Positions 26,868-36,998 of a stretch of DNA of 64,000 nt are shown piece by piece. The stretch comes from Bifidobacterium magnum. Its GTDB lineage: Bacteria > Actinomycetota > Actinomycetes > Actinomycetales > Bifidobacteriaceae. The DNA lies in the NCBI RefSeq assembly GCF_000741255.1, contig NZ_JGZB01000002.1, positions 205,201-269,200 on the forward strand, in the 5' to 3' direction. The notes under the pieces were generated by a model that saw only the letters and a program-made list of their open reading frames with translations, did not search any database and was not told where the DNA came from. Numbering within the stretch: the stretch's first letter is position 1; the number at the start of each line of letters is the position of its first letter. A program made the translations under genes and the position numbers.

Positions 26868-27545
26868 ATGATTCTGCAGGTGCATCTGGTCCGTCATGGA
26901 CAAACATTTTTCAATCGTTACAACCGGCTCCAGGGCTGGTCGAATTCGCCGCTTACGCAAGCGGGACTGGCGGACGCCGAGCATGCGGGTCATCTTTTGG
27001 CGGGCATCGATTTCGCCGCCGCGTACTGTTCCGACACCACGCGCGCGCAAGTGACCGCGAACCGCATTCTGGACATCAACGAGCGCGAGGGGCACACGCG
27101 TCCGGAACTGGTGAGCGACATGCATTTCCGCGAGCAGTTCTACGGCTATTTCGAAGGCCAGGACATGAACATGGCGTGGCTGGCGGCGGGCGGCCCGCAT
27201 GGGGCGCCGACCTACAATGATATTGTGGACAAATATTCATTGGCGGCGACGCGCGATTTCCTCAAGGAAGCCGACCCGTTCCATGATGCGGAATCCGACG
27301 AGGAGTACTGGCGCCGTGTGGAAGGCGGCTTCCAGCTCATCGCGGCCAACCTTTCCCTGCATGACGGTGACCACGTGTTGCAAATTTCCCATGGCAACAC
27401 GTTGCTGTCCCTCATGCACCGTTTTGCGGGAGAAGGCTACGACTTAAGCGAGCGTCCGCGCAACGGGTCGGTGACCACGCTCGAGTTCGACACGGACCAG
27501 CCGGTGGGGGATGCGGTCCGCGTCATTTCATACAACCAACGGTAA
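26868..27545 (+). CDS. Histidine phosphatase (phosphoglycerate mutase-like) family protein
   Basis: 225 residues. The phospho-acceptor histidine is H10 in LVRHGQTFFNRYNRLQGWSN, the acid partner lies in HFREQFYGYFEGQD (about 87) and the second histidine in QISHGNTLLSLMH (about 170). It hydrolyses or transfers phosphate through phosphohistidine; the substrate is unknown, so it should not be called the glycolytic enzyme. There is no Shine-Dalgarno before the ATG. An AATAAT-like box about 10 bp upstream suggests a leaderless or near-leaderless mRNA. Confidence 0.85.
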   Translation: MILQVHLVRHGQTFFNRYNRLQGWSNSPLTQAGLADAEHAGHLLAGIDFAAAYCSDTTRAQVTANRILDINEREGHTRPELVSDMHFREQFYGYFEGQDMNMAWLAAGGPHGAPTYNDIVDKYSLAATRDFLKEADPFHDAESDEEYWRRVEGGFQLIAANLSLHDGDHVLQISHGNTLLSLMHRFAGEGYDLSERPRNGSVTTLEFDTDQPVGDAVRVISYNQR

Positions 27546-27650
27546 CCGCGGCGGTACATGCCCCTTGTCTTCAAGTCGGGGCAACTGATTACGCTAAAGC
27601 GGGTAACATGATCATGACGCAAAGGTCATGGTACAAGAAAGAGGTGCAAG

Positions 27651-28040
27651 ATGGGCATTGGAGAGATCGCGGGACTTATCGCCGCCATTGCTTTCGTGGT
27701 ACTGGCCGGATTCCTGATCTACCCCTTGATTCGTCTTGGCAAACTATTCGATCAAATTGCGCAAACCATCAAGGATACCGGCGATCACGCCATCCCGGCA
27801 TTGGATGAGGGTGTCACCACGGTGCAGGAAGTGAACAAATCGCTTGCCGACGTCAACCGTATCTCCTCGTCCGTGTCCACGACCACCAACAACATCGGCG
27901 CCCTGACGAATCTGTACGGTTCCTTCCTGGGCAAGCCGATCATCAAGTTGGCGTCCATTTTCTATGGCATCAAGGTCACCGCGCAGTCCTTCTCCCATCC
28001 GAAGGGCAAGCCGTCGAACACGACCACTAAGGGGGAGTGA
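27651..28040 (+). CDS. DUF948-containing small membrane protein
   Basis: 129 residues. One N-terminal helix (about 5-27, IAGLIAAIAFVVLAGFLIYP) is followed by a coiled-coil-like region (LFDQIAQTIKDTGDHAIPALDEGVTTVQEVNKSL) typical of DUF948 proteins. Function is unknown. RBS AAGAGG precedes the ATG. It overlaps the next gene at TGATG and sits just before alaS, as in other actinobacteria. Confidence 0.85.
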   Translation: MGIGEIAGLIAAIAFVVLAGFLIYPLIRLGKLFDQIAQTIKDTGDHAIPALDEGVTTVQEVNKSLADVNRISSSVSTTTNNIGALTNLYGSFLGKPIIKLASIFYGIKVTAQSFSHPKGKPSNTTTKGE

Positions 28041-28276
28041 TGTTCAAACGTATATTCTGGATTGGTCTGGGCGTGGTGGCCGGCGTGATGGCCGTCTCCA
28101 AAGCGCAGGCGTACGTGAGGGCAAACACTCCGGACAAGGCGCGCCAGTTCGTGCTTGGCCCCGATCAGGACCATGTGGCCGTGCGCACGCTCGCCGGTCT
28201 GGTCAACGAATTCAAAGAGGCGCAACAACAGCGTGAAGCGGAGCTGAACGCCCAGTACAGCGCCCATATGAAGTAA
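28040..28276 (+). CDS. Small membrane-anchored hypothetical protein (alaS-linked)
   Basis: 78 residues with an N-terminal hydrophobic segment (FKRIFWIGLGVVAGVMAVSKA) and a charged helical tail. The ATG overlaps the stop of the DUF948 gene (TGATG), so translation is probably coupled. It resembles the short proteins often found between DUF948 and alaS in actinobacteria (DUF6167-like); function unknown. Confidence 0.75.
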   Translation: MFKRIFWIGLGVVAGVMAVSKAQAYVRANTPDKARQFVLGPDQDHVAVRTLAGLVNEFKEAQQQREAELNAQYSAHMK

Positions 28277-28298
28277 CGGTCCCACTTCAACCATCTTT

Positions 28299-28344
28299 GT
28301 GACATAGTGTCACGCAACCGCCACGGGAAGTCCCTTCCCGTGGC
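28299..28344. promoter_or_regulatory. Two symmetric elements in the alaS leader
   Basis: GTGACA-TAG-TGTCAC (28299-28313) is a perfect palindrome that could bind a dimeric regulator. GCCACGGGAAG-TCC-CTTCCCGTGGC (28320-28344) is a perfect 11-bp hairpin directly after it. No T-run follows, so it is more likely a leader structure than a terminator. alaS starts 31 bp later. Confidence 0.45.
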
Positions 28345-28374
28345 ATCGGTATCACACAAGGAGCAACATCGCAA

Positions 28375-31067
28375 ATGCGTACCGCCGAGATCGCGAAGCG
28401 ATATCTACAGTATTTTGAGAAGCAAGGGCACCTGGTAGTGCCTTCGGCGTCGCTGATTTCGCCGAACCCGACCACCTTGTTCACCATCGCAGGCATGGTG
28501 CCGTTCATCCCGTACCTCATGGGCGAGAAGACGCCGCCGAGCCACCGCATGGCCAGCAACCAGAAGTGCGTGCGCACGCTCGATATTGACGAAGTGGGCA
28601 AGACCACGCGTCACGGCACGTTCTTCCAGATGCTGGGCAACTTCTCCTTTGGCGACTACTTCAAGGAAGAAGCCATCCATTACGCGTACGAACTGCTGAC
28701 GAGCCCCGTCGAAAAGGGCGGCTTCGGCATTGATCCGGAAATCCTGTGGATGACCACGTTCACCGACGACGACGAAGCGCGCCAGATGTGGAAGAACGAG
28801 GGCGTCGATCCGGAACACATTCAGATTCTCGGCATGGAAGACAACTTCTGGACCACGGGCGGCCCCGGCCCCGGCGGTCCGTGCTCGGAAATCTACATCG
28901 ACCGCGGCCCCGAATACGGCAAGGACGGCGGTCCGGTAGTCGACGAGAACCGTTATATCGAAATCTGGGATCTCGTCTTCGAGAACTACATGGTCGACAA
29001 TGTGCAGTCCAAGACCAACCTACACATCGCCGGCGAACTCAAGCACAAAAACATCGATACGGGCGCCGGCCTCGAACGTCTGGCCTACCTGCTGCAGGGC
29101 AAGCAGAACATTTACGAAACCGATGAAGTGTTCCCCGTCATCGAAGCAGCACAGAAGCTCACGGGCATCACCTACGGCTCGGACAAGGACGCCGACGTGA
29201 AGTTCCGCGTGGTCGCCGACCACGTGCGTTCCGCGCTCATGATCATGTCCGACGGCGTGCGCCCGAGCAACACGGGCCGCGGCTACGTGCTGCGCCGCCT
29301 GATCCGCCGCACCGTGGAAGCCATGCGCTCTCTGGGCGTGATGGATCCGGTCATCCCGAACCTGCTGCCCGTTTCCGAAGCGGCCATGGAACCGAACTAC
29401 CCGGATCTGGCCAACACGTTCCACGACGTGTATGAAGCGGCCTGCGGCGAGGAAGACGCCTTCCGCCGCACGCTGTCCAACGGCATCGAAATCCTCGACG
29501 TGGCCGTCAACAAGGCCAAGGAGGACGTGCAGGGCAAGGAAGAGACGCCCGTGCTCTCCGGTGACACCGCGTTCACGCTGCACGACACCTACGGCTTCCC
29601 GATCGAGCTGACGCTCGAAATGGCGGCCGAACAGGGCGTGAAGGTGGACGAGGCCAAGTTCCGCGAGCTGATGAGCGAGCAGAAGAGCCGCGCCCGCAAG
29701 GACGCGCTCAAGAAGCGCCACAACGTGGACCTGAGCGTGTACGACGACTTCAAGAAGAACCTTGAAGCTCCGATCGTGTTCGAAGGCTACACGGAAATCG
29801 CCACGCGCAGCCGCGTGCTGGGCATTATGCAGGAAGGCAAGGGCGCGGTCCCGGCCATCACCGCTCCGGCCACCGTGGAAGTCATCCTCGACCACACGCC
29901 GTTCTACGCGGAAGCCGGCGGCCAGCTGGCCGACCAGGGCACCATCACGTCCGACGACGGCGCGGTGCTCGAAGTGGACGACGTGCAAAAGCCGATCAAG
30001 GACCTGATCGTACACCAGTGCCGCCTGACGGAAGGCACGCTGGTCGTGGGCGCCGAAGTGACCGCCGAAATCGACATCGAGCGTCGTGGCGCCATCGCCC
30101 GCGCCCACACCGCCACGCACATCGTGCACAAGGCGTTGCGCGAGGAGCTCGGCCCGCAGGCCACCCAGCGCGGTTCCGAAGACGCACCGAACCGTTTGCG
30201 TTTCGATTTCCAGTGGTCCAAGGCCCCGGCCAAGGAGCTCATGAGCACCGTGGAAGCCCGCGTGAACGAGCGCGTGCGCAACAACCTGCGCGTGAGCACG
30301 CAGGAAATGAAGTTCGACGACGCCATCGCTTTGGGCGCCATGCACCTGTTCGGCGAGAAGTACGGCGACGTGGTGCGTGTGGTGACCATTGGCGACGACG
30401 GCTGGAGCCGTGAGCTGTGCGGCGGTACGCACGTCGACTTCGCCGGCAAGATCGGCGCGGTCAGCATCATGTCCGAAGCCTCGATCGGCTCGGGCGTGCG
30501 TCGCGTGGACGCGCTGGTGGGCCAGAACGCCTACGAGTACGGCGCCCGCGAACACGCGCTCGTCTCCCAGCTGTCCGACAAGCTCAACGCCCGTCCGGAC
30601 GAGCTCGCCGAACGCATCAACACGCTGCTCGCCAAGCTCAAGGAATCCGACAACCGCCTCAACGCCATGTACGAGCAGCAGCTCGCGGCCATGGTCCCGG
30701 CGCTGGTCGAGGAGACCAAGAAGAGCACGGCCCGCATCAAGATCGCCACGAAGAACGTGGGACACTTCGGTTCCTCCGACGCCCTGCGCAAGACGGTGCT
30801 CGACGTGCGCGGCAAGCTCGGCGACGAGGCCCCCGTGGTGGTGGCCCTGGCCGGCGTGTCCGACGACGACAAGCCGCAGATCGTGATCGCCACCAACGAA
30901 GCCGCCCGCAAGGAAGGCGTCAAGGCCGGTGCGCTCGTCAGCGCAGCGGCAAGATGCTCGGCGGCGGCGGTGGCGGCAAGCCGGACCTCGCCCAGGGCGG
31001 CGGCTCGGATCCGTCCAAGATCGACGCGGCGCTGAGCCACGTGGTCGAACAGGCGATGAAGGCCTGA
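28375..31067 (+). CDS. alaS: Alanyl-tRNA synthetase, with a single-base frameshift near the 3' end
   Basis: About 897 residues in the intact reading. The class II core carries motif 1-3 features, including [17 protein letters not shown] and the TGAGLERL loop. The editing domain has the metal ligands HTATHIVHK and CGGTHVDF, and the C-Ala domain ends the protein. At about 30947-30949 the frame breaks. Frame 1 continues to a stop at 31035 with an unrelated Ser/Arg tail. A one-base addition (GCGGC to GCGGGC) restores the conserved [19 protein letters not shown] ending and a stop at 31067. AlaRS is essential, so a sequencing error is likely. It is the first gene of alaS-ruvX-mltG; an RBS AAGGAG lies 12 bp before the ATG. 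Confidence 0.92.
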
Positions 31068-31077
31068 ACCTTACCCC

Positions 31078-31542
31078 ATGGTTTGGTTAGGCATTGATTT
31101 GGGAAACGCTCGGGTCGGACTCGCATTGTCCGATCCCGAGCTTTCCTTTGCCCACCCCGCGGGCAACATTGAAGTGTGGGGCGATTATTTTCAAGCGATA
31201 AACGATGTGCTCAACGTCATTGAGGACGAGCATGTGGATCACGTCGTCGTGGGACTTCCGCTCCAGATGGACGGCACTGAAGGTCCCAGCGCCAAAAAGG
31301 CGCGCAAATGGACCGCGGAACTCATTCATGAACTCATGCAAGAGGTTATGGACCCGCAGTCGCCGATTGCCGTGATGCCTGAGGTACAATTGCAGGATGA
31401 ACGGCTTACCACGGTCGATTCGCATCGCATGCTCTTTGATGCGAATGTACAGGGCCGGGCACATCGCGCCATGATCGACCAGCAGTCTGCAGTGGTCATC
31501 CTGCAGACCGCCTTGGATCAGGCGCATCAACACGAGGAGTAG
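31078..31542 (+). CDS. ruvX: RuvX/YqgF-type pre-16S rRNA nuclease
   Basis: 154 residues with an RNase H-like fold. The catalytic Asp is in WLGIDLGNARVGLALSD, the second acid in VVVGLPLQMDGTEG and the third in LQDERLTTVDSHRML. The family acts on the 5' end of pre-16S rRNA and was earlier called a Holliday-junction resolvase. It starts 10 bp after the alaS stop and is followed 3 bp later by mltG, so one transcript is likely. Confidence 0.92.
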   Translation: MVWLGIDLGNARVGLALSDPELSFAHPAGNIEVWGDYFQAINDVLNVIEDEHVDHVVVGLPLQMDGTEGPSAKKARKWTAELIHELMQEVMDPQSPIAVMPEVQLQDERLTTVDSHRMLFDANVQGRAHRAMIDQQSAVVILQTALDQAHQHEE

Positions 31543-31545
31543 TGG

Positions 31546-32733
31546 GTGGCGGACGACGACGAGTTGCGCGAATTCTTTGAACGTAGCGGCGGATGGATCG
31601 AATCCGATACCGGGCAAGGCCCGGACAACCAGCCTCCACGGCCGCCCCGTTCCAGACGTGCCATGCGTCGCTCCCGCAAACGCAAGCGCAACAAGCGCAT
31701 TATCACCTGCGTAGTGGCGTTCGTCATTGTGGCGCTGCTCGGCGTAGGAGTCGTAGTCGGCACGCAAAAAATCGCGCATTGGCGCAACGCGCTGCACCAT
31801 GGCACCTCCTCGATCGCCGATTACGATAGCGCCGGTGAAGGTTCCGTGGAATTCTCCATCGAGCAGGGAGAGAATCCGGACCAGGTAGGCCAGCGCATGG
31901 CCGACAAGGGCATTGTGAAGTCCGCGGCGGCATTCACGAGCGCGGTGGCCGCCAACGATCTGACGCTCTATCCGGGCACCTACACGCTCAAATACCATAT
32001 GAAAGCGTCCATGGCCGCCGCGGTCGTCAGCGATCAGGGGCTGGCGAAGGGCTTCCTTGAAGTCAAGGCGGGCGAGCGGCTCAACGATGTCATCGACAAC
32101 GCCGTAAAGGAATCCGGCATCGCCCGGGACGATTTTGAAAGCATTATCAAGGGCGGCGGCAAGGGCATCTTGCCGGCCGAGGCGGACGGAAATTTTGAAG
32201 GATGGCTGGAACCGGGCTCCTACAACGTGTCCGACGGCTCGAGCGCCAAGGAAATCATGAAGCGCATGGTGGACGCCCGCGTCAGCAAGCTTGACGAATG
32301 GGGAGCCCCGACCGGGGAAGCTCGGGAACGCTTGCTTACGGAGGCCTCGATCGCGGAAGCGGAAGTGAATTCCACGCAATACTACGGCAAAGTGGTGCGC
32401 GTGATTCTCAACCGTCTTGACAAGGGCATGACACTGGGCATGGATTCCACCGTCGCGTACGGGTGCAACACGTCCGGCACACAGCTGACCAACGACCAGC
32501 TCAACGACGCTTCCAACCCGTACAATACGCGCGTGAACAAGGAATTGCCGCCCACGCCGATCAGCAATCCGGGAGACAATGCCATCGAGGCCGCGATGAA
32601 CCCGCCGCAAGGCGACTGGCTGTATTTCGTGACGACCAACCTCAAGACGGGCGAAACGAAATTCACCAACAACAACGCCGAATTCCAAAAACTTGTGGAA
32701 GAGTACAAGACGCAAAACGAGAACGCGAACTAG
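31546..32733 (+). CDS. mltG: Endolytic murein transglycosylase MltG (YceG-like)
   Basis: 395 residues from a GTG start. A cytoplasmic Arg/Lys-rich N-terminus is followed by one membrane helix (about 48-70, IITCVVAFVIVALLGVGVVV), a LysM-like subdomain (about 100-190) and the YceG catalytic domain. The catalytic glutamate is E271 in ASIAEAEV, within the conserved LTEASI...ILNRLDKGMTLGMDSTV region; MEAAMNPPQGDWLYFV is at the C-terminal end. It cleaves nascent glycan strands and sets their length. Confidence 0.92.
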   Translation: MADDDELREFFERSGGWIESDTGQGPDNQPPRPPRSRRAMRRSRKRKRNKRIITCVVAFVIVALLGVGVVVGTQKIAHWRNALHHGTSSIADYDSAGEGSVEFSIEQGENPDQVGQRMADKGIVKSAAAFTSAVAANDLTLYPGTYTLKYHMKASMAAAVVSDQGLAKGFLEVKAGERLNDVIDNAVKESGIARDDFESIIKGGGKGILPAEADGNFEGWLEPGSYNVSDGSSAKEIMKRMVDARVSKLDEWGAPTGEARERLLTEASIAEAEVNSTQYYGKVVRVILNRLDKGMTLGMDSTVAYGCNTSGTQLTNDQLNDASNPYNTRVNKELPPTPISNPGDNAIEAAMNPPQGDWLYFVTTNLKTGETKFTNNNAEFQKLVEEYKTQNENAN

Positions 32734-32747
32734 TGATCTAGTGCGTG

Positions 32748-33282
32748 TCAAATGCTGCGGCGCGCCAGCACCAGCCACATGGCGCCCACAAGCACGGGAA
32801 CAAAAGGGACGCCGTCTCGGGCCACACTCGAGGCGGCGTTCCTTTTTGCTTGTTTGGAACCGGGAGCTGCGTCTGTACGGACAGCGGCGCACCATAACGC
32901 CACATGCCGCACGGCCGTCCACAACGGCAGCCATGCCAACGCCAGAATCCCCACATACAGCCACCATGCAACAAGCGGGCGCCACCCGAACCATCCCAAC
33001 GGCAACGCGACAAGCGCCGTCGCAGTGATATCCCCCCAATCCCAACATTCCCGGCCGCGCCAGCGCCAGCGCGAACTGGGCCGCCGTACAGGCCGCGCAC
33101 CCGCAAAACGCCGCCATAAGCGGAGCCCACCGGCGTTCCGCCGCGGCAAACGCGATCAGCCAGCACCATTGCACCGCAAAACCGCCACCCGCCCAAAGGC
33201 ACGGTACGAGACGATATTTGAGATCTTTGACCGCAAGCATTATCCCGCACAGCAAACTTGGAAGACACACAAGCGCGTTCAT
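32748..33282 (-). pseudogene. A24-type prepilin peptidase, frameshifted at a 6-base homopolymer
   Basis: About 178 codons. The N-terminal half (from ATG 33282) has the first catalytic Asp, D20 in [11 protein letters not shown]. The second half, in another frame, has the GxGD motif ([15 protein letters not shown]). The join falls in a run of six C (plus strand 33032-33037); removing one base gives the canonical GLGDITA. Without it the product reads into an unrelated frame. Short A24 proteins of this type (TadV/CpaA-like) mature type IV or Tad pilins. It lies antisense between mltG and aroC. It is either a homopolymer sequencing error or phase variation/decay. Confidence 0.8.
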
Positions 33283-33327
33283 ACGGTTAATATAGCGACA
33301 GTATTGAAGCGAAGCGAAGGAGTTGGC

Positions 33328-34524
33328 ATGTTGCGTTGGCAAACTGCCGGAGAATCGCATGGTGAAGCGCTAGTAGCCATGATTGAGGGCATTCCCGCGG
33401 GAGTGCGCATAGCGACACAGGATGTGGTGGACGCCTTGGCGCGCCGCAGGCTCGGATACGGGCGAGGGGCCCGCATGAAGTTTGAACAGGACCAGGTGCG
33501 ACTGCTCACAGGCGTGCGCCACGGCGGCACGCTCGGTTCCCCGATCGCCTTGGAAATCGGCAATACCGAATGGCCAAAATGGACCGAAGTCATGAGCGTG
33601 GACGCGCTCGACCACGACCTTGACCGTACGGGACGCAACGCGCCGCTTACGCGCCCGCGTCCCGGCCATGCCGATTTGACGGGCATGCGCAAATACGGGT
33701 TCGACGACGCGCGCCCCGTACTCGAACGTTCCAGCGCCCGCGAAACCGCGTCGCGCGTGGCGTTGGGTGAGATCGCCGCAAAGTTCCTGGAACAGGCGGC
33801 CGGCGTACGCACGGTATCCCACGTCATCAGCATCGGGGGAGCCGGAGTGGAAGACGCCGACCATGCTCCGCTGCCCGTTCCTGAAGACACGCCCGCGCTC
33901 GACGCGTCCCCCGTGCGCACGCTCGACCACGAAGCCGAGCAACGCATGGTCGCGCGCATCGACGAGGCCAAGGCGCAGGCCGACACGCTCGGCGGCGTCA
34001 TCGAAGTCATCGCTTATGGCATGCCCGCCGGAGTAGGCACCTATGTGGAATCCGACCGTAGGCTCGACGCCGCGCTCGCCGCGAACATCATGGGCATCCA
34101 GGCCATCAAGGGCGTGGAAATCGGCGACGGTTTCCTGGAAGCCATGCGGCCCGGATCCCAAGCCCATGACGAAATGGAACCTGGCGACCATGGCGACATC
34201 AAACGCCTGACCAACCGTGCGGGCGGCATTGAAGGCGGCATGTCCAACGGGCAGCCCATCCGCGTACGCGCCGCGATGAAACCCATCCCGTCCATTCCTC
34301 GCGCCCTGCGCACCGTGGACGTGGCGACAGGCGAATCCGCCCAAGCCATCAACCAGCGTTCCGACGCCACCGCGGTGCCGGCGGCCGCGGTGGTGGCCGA
34401 AGCCATGGTACGGTTGACGCTCGCGCAATACGTGCTGGAAAAGTTCGGCGGCGATTCGGTGGATGAAGTGCGCCGCAATATCGCGTCCTATGTCGATTCG
34501 TGGCCGGAGCACATGCGAGCATGA
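33328..34524 (+). CDS. aroC: Chorismate synthase
   Basis: This 398-residue FMN-dependent enzyme of the last shikimate step converts EPSP to chorismate. The start is [26 protein letters not shown], with the typical GESHG signature. [13 protein letters not shown] and [15 protein letters not shown] and [13 protein letters not shown] are also visible. The ATG has AAGGAG 7 bp upstream. It overlaps the aroKB start (ATGA). Confidence 0.97.
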   Translation: MLRWQTAGESHGEALVAMIEGIPAGVRIATQDVVDALARRRLGYGRGARMKFEQDQVRLLTGVRHGGTLGSPIALEIGNTEWPKWTEVMSVDALDHDLDRTGRNAPLTRPRPGHADLTGMRKYGFDDARPVLERSSARETASRVALGEIAAKFLEQAAGVRTVSHVISIGGAGVEDADHAPLPVPEDTPALDASPVRTLDHEAEQRMVARIDEAKAQADTLGGVIEVIAYGMPAGVGTYVESDRRLDAALAANIMGIQAIKGVEIGDGFLEAMRPGSQAHDEMEPGDHGDIKRLTNRAGGIEGGMSNGQPIRVRAAMKPIPSIPRALRTVDVATGESAQAINQRSDATAVPAAAVVAEAMVRLTLAQYVLEKFGGDSVDEVRRNIASYVDSWPEHMRA

Positions 34525-36206
34525 ACCACCAATACACGGCGCGCCATGTACGCAGGCGCGCAGACAATGAAGATCCCGTCCGTCCCAGAGCCGTGATCAT
34601 CGGCATGATGGGCGCGGGGAAAACGCGCATAGGTTCCTTGAGCGCACGCATCCTCGACCTCGATTTCGTGGACGCCGACCATGAGATCGAACGCGTGGTA
34701 GGCATGAACATCCCGCAATATTTTGAACGGTATGGGGAACCGGCCTTCCGTGACGTGGAACGGGACGTGATCCACCGCATGCTGCACGACTTCGACGGCA
34801 TCTTCGCGTTGGGGGGCGGAGCCCCCATGACGCCCGCCGTACAGGACGACCTGCGCGACTATATGGACCATGGCGGCAAAGTGATCTACCTGATGGCCGA
34901 CCCGAGGGAAGCCATGATGCGCGCCCACCGCGGAGGAGGGCGCCCCATGCTCCAGGGCAACGCCCAGGAACGTTGGATGAACCTGTACGAGCAGCGCGAC
35001 CCCGTATTCCGCAACCTAGCCAACGTGGTGGTCCACACTTACGGCATGACGCCGCGCGCCGCGGCACAAAGGATGATAGAAATGGCGAACGAACGCATTG
35101 TGCATGTGACCGGGGAAGGCATTGAACCGTACAACGTGCAAATAGGGGAAGGCGCGTTGAACCAGCTGGGCCAATGCCTGGGCGAAGAGCCCGTGCGCGT
35201 GGCCCTGATCCACACACAGTCGGTAAGCCGGCATTCCAACCGTGCGCGCACGTTGTTGCGCCGCAGCGGCTACGAAGTCACCGACATTATGATCCCGGAC
35301 GCCGAAGCGGGCAAAACCGTCACTGTGGCCAACGGCGTATGGGAGCGTCTGGGCAACGAAGGGTTCACGCGTTCCGACGCCATCGTGGGACTGGGCGGGG
35401 GCGCCTGCACGGACGTCGCCGGATTCATCGCGGCCACGTGGATGCGCGGCATCCGCTACGTGAACTGCCCGACCTCGCTACTGGCTATGGTGGACGCGTC
35501 CACAGGAGGCAAAACGGGCATCAACACGCCCCAAGGCAAGAATCTGGTCGGCTCCTTCTACACGCCGGCGGGCGTGCTGGCCGACCTGAAAACGCTCAAC
35601 ACGTTGCCTAACGACATCTTTATTGAAGGACTGGGCGAAGTGGCCAAATGCGGCTTCATCTCCGATCCGGAAATCCTGCGCATCCTGCACGAGCACGCGG
35701 CCCAGTTGCGCGCCTTCGATGGCGCCACATTCCTCGAATCCCCGCTCAAGGACGTGGTCGCCGAACTCATCGAACGCTCCGTACGAGTCAAGGCGTACCA
35801 CGTAAGCAACGACCTGCGCGAACGGGGACTGCGCGAATTCCTCAACTACGGGCACACGATGGGCCACGCCATAGAACAGCTCGAGCACTTCCGCTGGCGC
35901 CACGGCAACGCGGTGGCGGTCGGCATGGTGTACGCGGCCGAACTCGCCGCGCTTACCGGCCATATCGACGAATCCCTCGTAGAGCGGCACCGCGAACTGC
36001 TCACCGAACTGGGATTGCCCACCAGCTGGAACCACGCCTCCTTCGACGACGTGCTCACGCTCATGCACCGCGACAAGAAGGCGCGCGGCAACACGTTGCG
36101 CTTCGTGGTACTCGACAAAGAGGGACTCCCCACCAGGCTCGAAGACCCGCCCATGGACGCCGTGGAAGAAGCGTTCCACCGGATCCAAACCAACCCGACC
36201 AAGTAA
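34521..36206 (+). CDS. aroKB: Bifunctional shikimate kinase / 3-dehydroquinate synthase
   Basis: A 561-residue fusion. The N-terminal half is shikimate kinase: Walker A GMMGAGKT (about 28-35), the shikimate-binding ALGGGAPM, and the [16 protein letters not shown] segment with the shikimate-binding Asp. The C-terminal half is 3-dehydroquinate synthase: [37 protein letters not shown] and the metal-binding HTMGHAIEQ. This fusion is typical of bifidobacteria. The ATG overlaps the aroC stop codon, indicating translational coupling. Confidence 0.95.
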   Translation: MNHQYTARHVRRRADNEDPVRPRAVIIGMMGAGKTRIGSLSARILDLDFVDADHEIERVVGMNIPQYFERYGEPAFRDVERDVIHRMLHDFDGIFALGGGAPMTPAVQDDLRDYMDHGGKVIYLMADPREAMMRAHRGGGRPMLQGNAQERWMNLYEQRDPVFRNLANVVVHTYGMTPRAAAQRMIEMANERIVHVTGEGIEPYNVQIGEGALNQLGQCLGEEPVRVALIHTQSVSRHSNRARTLLRRSGYEVTDIMIPDAEAGKTVTVANGVWERLGNEGFTRSDAIVGLGGGACTDVAGFIAATWMRGIRYVNCPTSLLAMVDASTGGKTGINTPQGKNLVGSFYTPAGVLADLKTLNTLPNDIFIEGLGEVAKCGFISDPEILRILHEHAAQLRAFDGATFLESPLKDVVAELIERSVRVKAYHVSNDLRERGLREFLNYGHTMGHAIEQLEHFRWRHGNAVAVGMVYAAELAALTGHIDESLVERHRELLTELGLPTSWNHASFDDVLTLMHRDKKARGNTLRFVVLDKEGLPTRLEDPPMDAVEEAFHRIQTNPTK

Positions 36207-36215
36207 GGACCAGCC

Positions 36216-36662
36216 ATGACCACGGTACTCGTAGTAAACGGACCCAATCTGGGACGCCTCGGCGTACGCCAGCCCGACGTGTACGGCAAACAGGACTTTG
36301 AAGAACTCGTACGCCTGTGCAACGAATGGGGCGCGCAACTGGGACTGGACGTCGACGTGCGCCAAACCGATGACGAGGCGGTTATGGTGGGCTGGATGCA
36401 TGAGGCAGCCGACAATGCCAACCCCGTGGTCATGAACCCGGCCGCGTTCACGCACTACTCGTATGCGCTCGCCGACGCGGCCCACATGGTGGGGGATGCC
36501 GGTCTGCCGCTTATGGAAGTGCATATTTCCAACCCGTCTGCGCGTGACGAATTCCGCAAACGTTCCGTCATCAGCCCCGTGGCTACCGGAACCATTACGG
36601 GAATGGGTCTGTTCGGCTACAAGCTCGCGCTGGAAGCCGTGGCCCACCTCGTGCGCGGCTAG
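36216..36662 (+). CDS. aroQ: Type II 3-dehydroquinate dehydratase
   Basis: 148 residues, the usual length. It dehydrates 3-dehydroquinate to 3-dehydroshikimate. Landmarks are VNGPNLGRLGVRQPDVYG (with the catalytic Tyr), NPAAFTHYSYALADA and EVHISNPSARDEFRKRSV. It follows aroKB by 9 bp and completes the aroC-aroKB-aroQ operon. aroE is not in this stretch. Confidence 0.95.
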   Translation: MTTVLVVNGPNLGRLGVRQPDVYGKQDFEELVRLCNEWGAQLGLDVDVRQTDDEAVMVGWMHEAADNANPVVMNPAAFTHYSYALADAAHMVGDAGLPLMEVHISNPSARDEFRKRSVISPVATGTITGMGLFGYKLALEAVAHLVRG

Positions 36663-36769
36663 TCTGAACCAGCCCAATACGGCGGCGCCATAACGTCATG
36701 TGACCGACTCGTATGAACCGCCGTCCCCGTGATCCACGCCCTGTCAAGAATCGCGCGGGCGGCCCGTTT

Positions 36770-36797
36770 TTGCAAAAAATCAAAACACGACTACACT
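36770..36797 (+). promoter_or_regulatory. Sigma-70-type promoter for a putative RNA
   Basis: TTGCAA (-35, 36770-36775) and TACACT (-10, 36792-36797) with a 16-bp spacer. No gene starts nearby; a structured region with a terminator follows. Confidence 0.5.
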
Positions 36798-36803
36798 GTG
36801 TGC

Positions 36804-36998
36804 TGACTGCGAAAACAGTCGATGGTCAGTCATCGATTACGTACGTGTGATGACGAGGTAGATCCGCAAGGATCGAGGGGATTACGGGCCGTGGATGTTG
36901 GTTGGGGCGTTTGCGGACCGCTTGAAAAGTTGCTGGGGCGCTAGCTTTTCACATAGGGGGATCCAGGGTAACTGCATGCCCCCTGACGTCTATTTTTT
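36804..36998 (+). ncRNA. Putative structured small RNA, about 195 nt
   Basis: The aroQ-pulA spacer (36663-37212, 550 bp) has no conserved reading frame. From about 36804 it contains a chain of hairpins: GACTG-CGAAAA-CAGTC (36805-36820), TCGATG-GTCAGT-CATCGA (36819-36836) and GATCC-GCAA-GGATC with a GNRA-type loop (36861-36874). AAAGTTGC pairs with GCTAGCTTT (about 36927-36949), and an AGGGGG/CCCCCT stem-loop ends in a T-run (36955-36998). A promoter precedes it. Size, own promoter and terminator point to an independent RNA; alternatively it is an attenuated leader of pulA. It does not look like tmRNA, RNase P RNA or SRP RNA. Confidence 0.45.
36955..36998 (+). terminator. Terminator of the putative small RNA
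   Basis: AGGGGG (36955-36960) pairs with CCCCCT (36979-36984), with an inner CAG-GGTAA-CTG hairpin. A T-run follows after a 6-nt gap. Confidence 0.55.

Noticed and set aside
26868..27545. Glycolytic phosphoglycerate mutase
   Set aside because: The length and sequence fit the broad histidine-phosphatase family; no feature singles out the glycolytic enzyme.
31087..33360. Very long reverse-strand open frame (over 750 codons) antisense to mltG and ruvX
   Set aside because: Its first part is the real prepilin-peptidase N-terminus; the rest is an antisense shadow of GC-rich genes created by the frameshift at the C6 run.
36804..36998. tmRNA, RNase P RNA or SRP RNA identity for the spacer RNA
   Set aside because: No tmRNA-like ends or tag frame, no RNase P conserved core and no SRP Alu/S domain motifs; left as unassigned.
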